From: Taudactylus pleione
Lineage: Eukaryota > Chordata > Amphibia > Anura > Myobatrachidae
Assembly (NCBI GenBank): GCA_031769625.1
Contig: JAUIMM010000121.1
Coordinates: 12,954,001-13,018,000 of the forward strand
Direction: 5' to 3'
Length of the DNA: 64,000 nucleotides
Below, piece by piece: positions 1 to 8,562 of this stretch (the first letter of the stretch is position 1; each line of letters opens with the position of its first letter). The notes beneath the pieces are model-generated. The model searched no databases, was not told the DNA's origin, and was given only the letters and a program-made list of their open reading frames with translations. The position numbers and the translations under genes were made by a program.

Positions 1-574
1 TGTTTTGAAAGCAGTTTTTTGGGTTAGCACAAAGCGTACGCAGGTGGAAATCATAGCTGCTAATGTCAGGATTACACAATCAATTTGCGTACATTTTGGG
101 GGGTTTATTTTGGCCTCAATTTGTTGGTTTGGGCCTATTGTAACAATAATGTCATCATGTTTTTTTTGTTTTTACCTTTTTCTTTTGGCCTGGTGAATTT
201 GCATCGTTATGTAAATTTTTAAACGTTCCTTAAAGAGCCCTTTTTATTAATTCATGTAAAATGTGGCTTTTGCACGTTTTTGCCTTTTGGCCCAGGATTA
301 AATGTAACCCATTTTGACAATAATGTGAGAATACAATTTCAGACTTTTTTTTTTATTTTATTGCTCAAGCAAAAACTAAAATAAAAAACAGATTGTAGAA
401 AAAGATTTTTTGCAGGGTTCATTCCCAAAGTTACAATAATTGGGCCAACAGAAAAGTTTGATGAAACGTAAAACACAAAATTAAAAACAATTCACAAGAA
501 AGGAGAGGGAAGTTTTGTCCAGAAAGGAATATGAGCCAAGCACAGAAGGAGTGTGGGAAAAGTAGCCATTGCTG

Positions 575-1860
575 TCACCGTTTTTTCACCCGTTTGGCTG
601 GGGGAGGGAGGGCGCCAGACCGGGTTCGGGATGTCATCGGGCTGGCCTGTCCAGAGGCAGATGTTGTGGCCTCTGGACTAGGCACAGGGCTAGGCACATT
701 TGGAGGATTGGCTGATGTTGTGCCAGAGGTGGAGGATCCTGATGTTCCGGCAGGAAGGGAGGTCGGCTCCACCATGTGCTGGCGAATGAGCTGCTCCAGG
801 GCATTGGCGATGCGGATGTTGGCCCTGGTATTTTCCGCCAGGGCCTGACCAATGGTCACGTTGGCCGCCGCATTTTGCTCCAGGGCCTCAGCCACCCGTA
901 TCAGACTGGCGTCCATCCTCTGCAGAATCTCCGTATGGAAATCCGATTTGAAATTGAGTTCTGTGAGGAGGGCCACTGCCTGCGAGGGGGATTGCCCTGG
1001 ACTGGCTTCTGCAGGGTCCTCAGCTGGATGTACTGGTTCCTCCCCTGCAGAGCCAGCAGAAATTCTGCGGCCAAGGCTCCCCTCTGGAGCAGACTCATCC
1101 GCCTGTGTCTCTGTTGGAAAAATGAGAAAAGACTCACATTATAATCTACATATTGGCACAATAACATTTCAGAGTTGGTGACATCACAATATTTACCTGG
1201 GACAACATGAGGAGCCGCAAAGTCTGGCATGTCCGTATCCATGTTGGACACGCCAAACACCTCCACAGGCTGCACACACACCTGTGCCAGCTCTTCTAAA
1301 TCGTTCAACTCCAATGACACAGGGGTGGGACCCCCACCTGTCCCCCTTGCATGCCTAGCCCTGTCCGCCAGTTTTTGCTTTAGGCGATATTTGAAGTCGC
1401 CCCATCTGTGGGATAAAATTGGAACCATTATCCTTTTGTTTAAAATGGGGTTTGTTTTTAGGGGGGGCAAGTGTTTACTTACCGCCGTTTGACATCCCGG
1501 GCTAGACGGACATAATCACCCACCCTATTGACAGCAACGGCTACCTCTTCCCACATTCTCCACTTCTGGCTTGTACTCATATTCCTGTCTGCCTGTGGCA
1601 GGATGTCCACACACTTCTGTATCAAAACCTCCATCTCCTTTCTTGTGAATTGTGGCTGCCTTTTCTTTTTGGCAGCTTTGCCCGGAATACTGGGCCCAGC
1701 AGCCTCTTCCATGTCATCCTCCTCACCTATTTGTGTAAATATGCAGAATTTTCTACTTCACAACTTGCCCAATATTATGTTTCAAATTAATCATTGAGAC
1801 AAAATGCATGAAATACTTACCGCCTGACTGTTGGCCATTGTTTCCCTGGTCTGTAGCCAT
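575..1860 (-). CDS. Myb/SANT-like DNA-binding protein of Harbinger-1 (first copy)
   Basis: A four-exon model on the - strand stays open throughout: 1860-1821, 1726-1483, 1405-1197 and 1110-575, joined by GT..AG introns. It totals 1029 nt, about 342 residues. The start is the ATG at 1860 (MATDQGNNGQQSG). Residues about 30-105 form a Myb/SANT-like helix-turn-helix domain with the tryptophans of QKWRMWEEVA and the RWGDFKYRLKQKL helix. The C-terminal half is Pro/Ser-rich with a predicted coiled-coil-like stretch (AEALEQNAAANVTIGQALAE) and ends in a basic tail, PPPAKRVKKR, a likely nuclear signal. In PIF/Harbinger elements such proteins bind element DNA and bring the nuclease into the nucleus. The gene is divergent from the HARBI1 gene. 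The absence of stops across four exons suggests recent activity. The family call is firm; splice sites are inferred by eye. Confidence 0.8.
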
Positions 1861-2344
1861 GTCTGAGCTCCAAACAAGAAATACACCAGAATTTTAATTG
1901 TGTTTCGTGACGTATTTATACATGCGCCCTTATTTTGCGGCCGCATCATTGATTGTGCGTTCCTATGATCCCTCCTTAATTTGTGCGGGAAACTAAACAC
2001 TATTTATGGCTTGGTGTGTCTCGAGTCGAGGTGGCGTTTTTGGATTGTTGGAGGTTACCTTGGTCGGAGTTTCTTGTTTGCGGATTTTGGAGTTGGCGTT
2101 TTTGGGAGTTTATTTTGTTTGCTATAGTTGCGTTTTTATTTTCCAGACGCTTTTTTGTTGGTGTTTTTTTTGGCCTCGTTTCTTGATTTGGTAAGTTTTG
2201 GGAAGTCTAACTTTGGTTCAATTTGTGTCTCCTTCTTTTTCATATTTTTCTAGAGTTTTTTTTTCCTAATTTCCTCTCTGTTAGGTTTTTATTTGTTTCG
2301 GCCCCAAAGACCTTTTGATCGGGAATCTTATATATTAGCTCTTG

Positions 2345-2540
2345 GTAAGTCCATTTTTTAACTTGTATTTGCGAACTAATTAGCGCATTTTTATCTGTTT
2401 GTATAGGGACTTGTATTTGCGAACTAATTAGCGCATTTTTATCTGTTTGTATAGTGACTTGTATTTGCGAACTAATTAGCGCATTTTTATCTGTTTGTAT
2501 AGTGACTTGTATTGGCGAACTAATTAGCGCATTTTTAAAT
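2345..2540. repeat. Short tandem array, about 3.5 copies of a 55-60 bp unit
   Basis: Successive copies share GACTTGTATTTGCGAAC and AATTAGCGCATTTTTATC. The array lies between the divergent first Myb-like gene and the HARBI1 gene, so it sits in or near their shared promoter region. Copies are nearly identical, suggesting recent amplification. No function is assigned. Confidence 0.85.
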
Positions 2541-2995
2541 GCTTATTCATCCTGTAAATTTGTTTGTGTTTTCCCTTTAGCATTTTTTGCTTACATTTGA
2601 ACCCAATTTGACGTACTGTGTGCAATGTCGTTTTGCTCGTTGGCCAAATGTGTGTTTCGCCTATTTTATGTTTTGTCTTGCACCAAATTTACAAACATAA
2701 ATGCACAGACTAAACAGATTTTTTAAAATTTTGGGAATATTTACAGTTTGGACGTATCATGACAATACCCCGGCATGTAAGCAGCAATGGATGGTATCAT
2801 CAAGCTAAGTTGTTTTAATATTATTTTGGGGTGGGTAAAAAGCCTTACATTCAAATCTTGCCATTTCAGGTTGATCTGGGTCGGATTGTTCTGGCCATGC
2901 TCCCGGAAGCCGACCAACCTCAATCTCGTCCCAGGCGTAGGCATCGTAGGCGTGCAAGGCCCCAGATATTTTGAACACGTGTCACCCTTTTTGGA

Positions 2996-4024
2996 ATGCC
3001 CAATGATGAGGTTTTAAGACGCTACCGTCTTCCTCCCAAATTCATCATAGACACTCTCTCATTAATAGAGAGTGATCTTGAGCGGCAAATTGACAGTCCT
3101 ACAGCAATACCACCACTTACGCAATTTATGGCGGTGTTACATTTCTGTGCCTCAGGATCGTTTCAAACAACGGTGGGAATAGTGGCGGGCATCTCACAAT
3201 CCTCCTTTTCCAGGATCCTGAGGGCAGTGATGGAGGCACTTTTCAAGCACCTCCATCATTTTATTAAAATGCCTTTGGATATGGGTGCCCTTAGTGTGGC
3301 CAAGGCCAATTTTTACCAAATAGCTGGCTTCCCACACATCATAGGGGTTGTGGATGGTACTCACATACCACTTCAGCCTCCAGCACGGCTGGAGGCCATA
3401 TTTCGCAACCGTAAACACTATCACTCCCTGAATGTAATGGTGGTATGTGATGCCTCCCTCCAGATCCTGTCCCTGAATGCAAAATTACCAGGAAGTGCAC
3501 ATGACTCCTTCGTCATCCGGCATTCAGGGATATGGCACAAATTAACCAACCTACAAGCTGGTGATGTGTGGCTTCTGGGTAAGTGGAGACCTTTAGTACA
3601 TAACAATGTTAAGCTTGATACACAGTGATCCTGATGTTGTCTATTCTTTTTCACAGGAGACAGTGGATACCCTTGCATGCCCTGGCTGCTCACTCCTTAT
3701 TTGGCTCCCACACCAGGCCCACAAAGTGAGTTTAATACCGCACTTACAGCCACCAGGCAAGTGGTGGAGCGCTGTATCGGCCTTTTAAAAGGCCGATTCA
3801 GATGCCTCCACCGCTCTGGTGGCGAGCTCATGTATTTGCCGGATATGGTTCCGAAAATTGTGGTCCTGTGTGGGATATTTCACAACATCGCCATAAGGAG
3901 TGGTGTCCCAATGCAGCCAGAGGATGCCTTACCTGAGGATGGCCCCCCCGAGGTTGGTCGGAGGTCAGTATGTGGGGGGGCCACACGCGATGATGTGGTG
4001 GCCAGATTTTTAGGTAATTATTGA
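2996..4024 (+). CDS. HARBI1-like: HARBI1-type Harbinger nuclease (transposase) of Harbinger-1
   Basis: Two exons, 2996-3578 and 3657-4024, join across a 78 bp GT..AG intron (GCTTCTGG/GTAAGT and TTTTCACAG/GAGAC), giving about 316 residues. The DDE nuclease triad can be placed: Asp in GVVDGTHIPL, Asp in LPGSAHDSFV, and Glu in RQVVERCIGLLKGRF. The N-terminal part has the helix-turn-helix segment TVGIVAGISQSSFSRIL. The family acts as a DNA nuclease that excises and inserts the element with its Myb-like partner. The frame is open further upstream to an ATG at 2897 (MLPEADQPQSRPRRRR) but is crossed by a TGA at 2972-2974. A start at 2897 would give about 349 codons, the usual HARBI1 length, so the TGA may be a nonsense mutation; otherwise translation starts at 2996. 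AATAAA lies at 4367-4372. Confidence 0.88.
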
Positions 4025-4366
4025 CTAAACAACAGTGTTTATACCCAATGTGTTACGATTTGTTTGCGTTCATCTTTTTTTTTATTCATTTTTTCCCCAT
4101 CTTCTGTTTGTTTGCATAATCTTTGGCACTCCCACGATGACTACTTCTTGCTACCCTTCAAAAACCTTTATGTGGAAACTTGTGGAATATATTATGTAAC
4201 CCATATTGCAACGCCATATTTGTGGAATCATGTGGGCATGGACCTTCGTCAACCAGTTCTTGATTTGTTGTGTGTTTCTTTCCTGTTTTTGGTATGTGGT
4301 GTATTTCTGATTATCACTGTGTGTTTTGTTTGTGAGTGACCACTTTGTTTTTTGCTTTATGTTGTG

Positions 4367-4372
4367 AATAAA
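4367..4372 (+). promoter_or_regulatory. Polyadenylation signal of the HARBI1 gene
   Basis: AATAAA stands about 340 bp past the stop of the HARBI1 gene and is the first canonical signal seen there in this orientation. Assignment to this gene is by position only. Confidence 0.5.
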
Positions 4373-4846
4373 TTTTTTGAGAGTGTAATTTGGTTCCTTT
4401 TTGGGCACGTTAGAAGCAAGTGTAACCAGGCTCACAAACGTTACATTTGCCTAAGGGGTAACCCAGTAATGAAGCAAGTTGAGCTAAAATGTAATATGTT
4501 TTCGGGGTACAAACCAACACACCAAGGAATCCTGTACAATCAGTTGGCTTCGTAAGATTGGCCTAAGCAGCTTGCACACCAAATAGGAACCTGTAAAAAT
4601 GTTGTAAACTATAATGTTGCCCACCCCAAAAAAGGAAAATGACATTGGTACTGGTAGGTGTTTCTTGTGCCTGTTTGCCTTCAAAATACAACACACAATC
4701 TTTAGTGAGAATAATTTGCAATCCTTGCTTGAAGAGTCTACTTATGTCAGTGTAAAGAATCTTTGATTTACAAAAAACGCATGAGACAGAGCGTTAATTA
4801 AAACTGATTTATTTTTAAACAAATTTAAAAAAAAAACAAAAAAAAA

Positions 4847-6352
4847 CTAATTCCTAAGGAGGACCGCCAGATGGTCAAGGCCCTGCAGCAGCCCGGTGAC
4901 TTGCTCCCGCATACGGGCCATACACTGACATATTTCAGCCCGACGCCTCTGTTCCTCTGTGGGTGACAAAAGTTTGGGGATTAATACATCAATAATGAAG
5001 CCACATTCAAAAACAACAAAAAACAAGCAAACCAAAACTTAAAAGCTTGTGAAAAAAACCATCATTACACGGATAAAACCCAGCACCCCAAAATGTTGTC
5101 GGCCAAAAATACAAGGGCCCAAAAAAAATGCCCACAGGTGTGATATGTGTATGATGAAATCAGCAGGAACAGGTTAAGACAACCCCAAAAAATACAAAAA
5201 GGCGACAAAAAGCCCACAAAAAAGGGGACGACACATGATTACATACAAACAGTTTGTGGTGCCAAAAAAAACCCCAAAAAACCATACCGTTCGCCAAAAC
5301 GCCAGAGCGAGAAGCCACTCCCTCGACCTCCTCGGAGGTTGCTACATTCCCCAAACCTAGGGGCAGGGTGTTGGCTGAATCCTGGGAGGGGGTATTTGGA
5401 GGAGGGGCGGTTGGAGGAGAGGGGGAATTGGGCTGGAGGGGAAGTAGCCCCGAAATCTCGGCCACAGGGTCTGGGGAGGAGGGGGTAATTGAGGAATTGG
5501 GGGTTGGCGAGAGGGGCCGTGACCGGCGTCTTGTCTGCCGATGATGCCGTAGTCTTTGCTGTGCCCCTAAAAGATGTTAAGAAAATTGTGGTTAGTTTCA
5601 ACATGAATCAAAAAAAATAAAAAATTTAAGACAACACAAATAGGAAAACATGGCCATGCAGATATGAGTACAATGAATAAATCGGACAGACATGAAAACA
5701 TGGCCATGCAGATATGAGTACAATGAATAAATAGGACAGACATGAAAACATGCACATGCAGATATGAGTACAATGAATAAATTGGACAGACATGAAAACA
5801 TGCACATGCAGATATGAGTACAATGAATAAATTGGACAGACATGAAAACATGCACATGCAGATATGAGTACAATGAATAAATTGGACAGACATGAAAACA
5901 TGCACATGCAGATATGAGTACAATGAATAAATTGGACAGACATGAAAACATGCACATGCAGATATGAGTACAATGAATAAATCGGACAGACATGAAAACA
6001 TGCACATGCAGATATGAGTACAATGAATAAATAGGACATACATGAAAACATGCACACGCAGTTAGGGCCCACAAGATAAACATGAAAACCACAGTCCATA
6101 AAACTTACTTTCCGCGATCTGCATGCGAAAGCATGCCAGCAAGCGGGGCGTCCGCTGGTGCAGGTCCGACCACCTGCGCTCCAGCTGGCCGATATGTCGG
6201 CGTGAGCCGAAGGAGCGCAGGCGGCGATGTACCTCCGCATATGCGGAACGCTTTCTGCGATTTGTGATGGGTGGAGGCTGCCTGGTGATCCGCCTGTCCA
6301 TCACCTCCGTGAGCACCAGCAGCTCGCGCCTGGTGAATGCGGCGGCTCTCAT
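4847..6352 (-). CDS. Second Myb/SANT-like DNA-binding protein of Harbinger-1
   Basis: A three-exon model on the - strand is open: 6352-6109, 5566-5288 and 4956-4847, total 633 nt, about 210 residues, with GT..AG junctions in matching phase. Residues 1-80 form a Myb/SANT-like domain (MRAAAFTRRELLVLTEVMDR, RSAYAEVHRRLRSFG, RHIGQLERRWSDLHQR). The middle is Pro/Ser-rich. The last exon is a leucine-rich helix (EEQRRRAEICQCMARMREQV) suited to dimerisation. It is convergent with the HARBI1 gene and differs clearly from the first Myb-like protein. The role is likely DNA binding at the transposon ends. The 540 bp first intron contains a 50 bp tandem array. An upstream start cannot be excluded, but the ATG at 6352 directly precedes the domain. 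Confidence 0.72.
5645..6057. repeat. 50 bp minisatellite, about 8 copies
   Basis: The unit contains GCAGATATGAGTACAATGAA and GGACAGACATGAAAACATG. Copies differ at only a few sites (TGGCCATGCA versus TGCACATGCA; ATCGG, ATTGG or ATAGG). It lies in the first intron of the second Myb-like gene. Because the unit lacks stops in several - strand frames it produces long spurious reading frames. Confidence 0.93.
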
Positions 6353-7026
6353 GATGGCAATGGTGTATTTTTTAAAAATTAATTTTAATAAAGCACCAAA
6401 AAAAAATTTGATTGGCTAATGTATTTTGGAAATTAACAGGACCAATTCTATAGGTTAGTGTATGAGTCATGTGTTCGACAGGGCCAGAAATCTCTTGAGA
6501 GTTATGATAGGCTTGATGCAGTGACATGCGTAAGCAAATTTAAATAAAGAAATGAACCCCGGAAAATATGCGGGGATCCAAACAAATAGAACAATTGTTT
6601 AATTGGGGCTAACATGTATTTTGACCAATAAAAGCGAATGTTTAAGCCGTACGTATTCTGCGGGTAAACACAAACACGGACAAGATTAAAGTTTATTGCA
6701 TTGTGTTGAAAAAAAAATAAAAATTAAGCTAATTGATACATTGATTGTCAGGATACGATTGAGGGAGGTAGGCAGAATAAACGAGCAGGTAATCGGAATC
6801 TGACAGGCCCACTTCCGGTTTGTACTTGTGCGTGCGTTCCCTTCAAGCCATTTCGGGGATGTACGCTCGCTATTTGGCACGCTCGTTAGTTAGAGGAGGG
6901 GTCTGTTGAGTTTGGGGCGGATTTTTATCTGCGTACAAAAATACGAGCGAGTGCTTGAATTTAAATATTTTTTTACGTACGCCGAACGTACGTACGCCCA
7001 CTTGCGTCCGGGTCTGAAACAGGGCC

Positions 7027-7245
7027 TAAGTGGCTGTGTCCAGAGACTCACAAGTGGCTGTATTTGTAAAGTGACTGTGTATAGGGGGCACACTGCCATA
7101 TGCTGCGCTATACTCTGCCAATTAAAGTGTCGAAACTCACAAGTGGCTGTGTGTACAAAAAAAAAAAAGTTTCAAAAAGTAAAAAAAACTTTCAGGAAAG
7201 TCAAAAGTTTAAAAAGTAAAAAATAAATAAAAAAACACTTGTTTT
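7027..7245. other. Intergenic flank right of Harbinger-1
   Basis: No gene is seen. It contains degenerate pieces resembling the neighbouring minisatellite (ACTCACAAGTGGCTGT) and A-rich runs at 7157-7168 and 7184-7240. Confidence 0.5.
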
Positions 7246-7996
7246 TTGGTGCTGTGTATACAGGCACCGTGACTCCTTGGGCTGTACCCCACTGTGTATA
7301 CAAGTATTGTGACTCTGTTGGACGTAGCCCACTGCGTATGTAAGTACTGCGACTCCTTGGGCTGTAGCCCTCTGTGTATACAAGCACCGTGACTCCTTGG
7401 GCCTTAGGGGTCGATTCAGACCCGGATGCAAAGCTGCGCTCTCTCGCAGCAGTCAGGGGCCGGGTATGCAAATTTCGCCGCAAGCACTGTGTTCACTGCA
7501 GGCTGAAATACAACCAAGTGACGTTTACAATGACGCCCTCATGCTAATTATGGATGCCAATTAAACTCTGTTTTGATGCCCAGACACGCCAGCGTTCGCA
7601 CCACCACTCCCCCGTTCACAAGCACCTTCCCCTGTTACCACCCACAAACGGCTCATTCTGTCACTCAAAGTAGTGTCCAGTCTGTGTACAACGAGCGCAC
7701 GATTCCTGATCTCAGTGACTGGCTTGTGCATGCGCACTGTGACACAGACGAGCGACAATCACACATAGCGAGCGCCCGCGGCTTAGCGTCCGGGTCTGAA
7801 TCAGGTCCTTAGCCCTCTGTGTATAAAAGCATCATGACTCCTTGGACAGTAGCCCTCTGTGTATAAATTAAAAGCACCACGACTCCTTGGGCTGTAGCCC
7901 ACTGTCTAAACTAGTACTGTGACTCTGCTGGCCATACCCGACTGTGTATACAAGCACTGTGACTCCTTGGGCCGTAGCCCACTGTGTATATACAAG
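7246..7996 (+). repeat. Degenerate 38-40 bp minisatellite, split by a MITE
   Basis: Units read roughly GTGACTCCTTGGGCTGTAGC followed by CCACTGTGTATACAAGCAC. Segments 7246-7406 and 7812-7996 are the two halves, separated by a MITE at 7407-7808. The reverse complement matches the large array at 11285-13200 (shared TAGCCCACTG and TATACAAG), so the same minisatellite lies on both sides of the hAT gene in opposite orientation. Confidence 0.8.
7407..7808. mobile_element. Harbinger-type MITE, family I
   Basis: Ends GGGGTCGATTCAGACCCGG and, inverted, CCGGGTCTGAATCAGGTCC. It is flanked by TTA at 7404-7406 and 7809-7811. It has no coding capacity. Like the ends, the target duplication fits PIF/Harbinger transposition. 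Confidence 0.8.
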
Positions 7997-8562
7997 TAGG
8001 GATGTGCGCCGGACCATTTTTGCCGGATTTGGTTCTAATTCGTCGTCCGGCTTTGGATTTGGATTTGCCAAACTGCGGTGACTGGCTTTGGATTCGGATT
8101 TGGATTTTTTGCCAAAATTGGCAAAAAAAGCTAAAATTACATAAATTGGGCTTTTTTTTCTTCCTAGAGTGTTATTTACCTCAATAACATTAATTTCCAG
8201 TCATTTACAGTCAATTTAGACCACCTCACAGCTTCAATTATTGTTTTCACCATTATTGGCCAAAGGTTGCAGTGAGCTGACTGGTGACCAAGCGTCAGAG
8301 CAGCGGCGCAGTGGCACAGACACCACAGTTTAAAGCACATCTATGAAACTATGCCACACAGCAGTGGCAGAAATGAAAGGTAGTGCTAGATGGAATTGTC
8401 CTTGGGCCCTCCCACCCACCCTTTATGTTGGCTCTTAAAAAGGACATGCACACTTTAACAAACGAAGCATTTCAGCGACAGGTACTGCCACTTTGTGGCT
8501 GAAGTGCTTGGTTTGTTTGGGCCCCCACAAAAAAATCTTCCAATCTACTAAAGGCAACAGGT

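Larger units (their letters stand above)
1..7026. mobile_element. PIF/Harbinger DNA transposon (Harbinger-1), left end outside window
   Basis: This block holds a HARBI1-type nuclease gene on the + strand (2996-4024) and two Myb/SANT-like DNA-binding protein genes on the - strand (575-1860 and 4847-6352). That gene content defines PIF/Harbinger transposons. The right end is read at 7026, where GGGTCTGAAACAGGGCC is followed by TAA; this resembles the ends of the many MITEs further right (consensus GGGCCTGATTCAGACCCGG). No left terminal repeat is visible, so the element probably begins before base 1. It is unusual in carrying two different Myb-like genes. A nested pair of elements is an alternative I cannot exclude. 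Positions 1-574 hold no gene and are probably 3' flank of the first Myb-like gene. Confidence 0.75.

Noticed and set aside
1983..2194. Short hydrophobic + strand frames rich in Phe and Trp
   Set aside because: T-rich intergenic sequence between divergent genes; no start context or family similarity.
5567..6240. Three overlapping - strand frames of 160-204 codons
   Set aside because: They are translations of the 50 bp minisatellite (periodic YSLYSYLHVHVFMSV) and overlap real exons in another frame.
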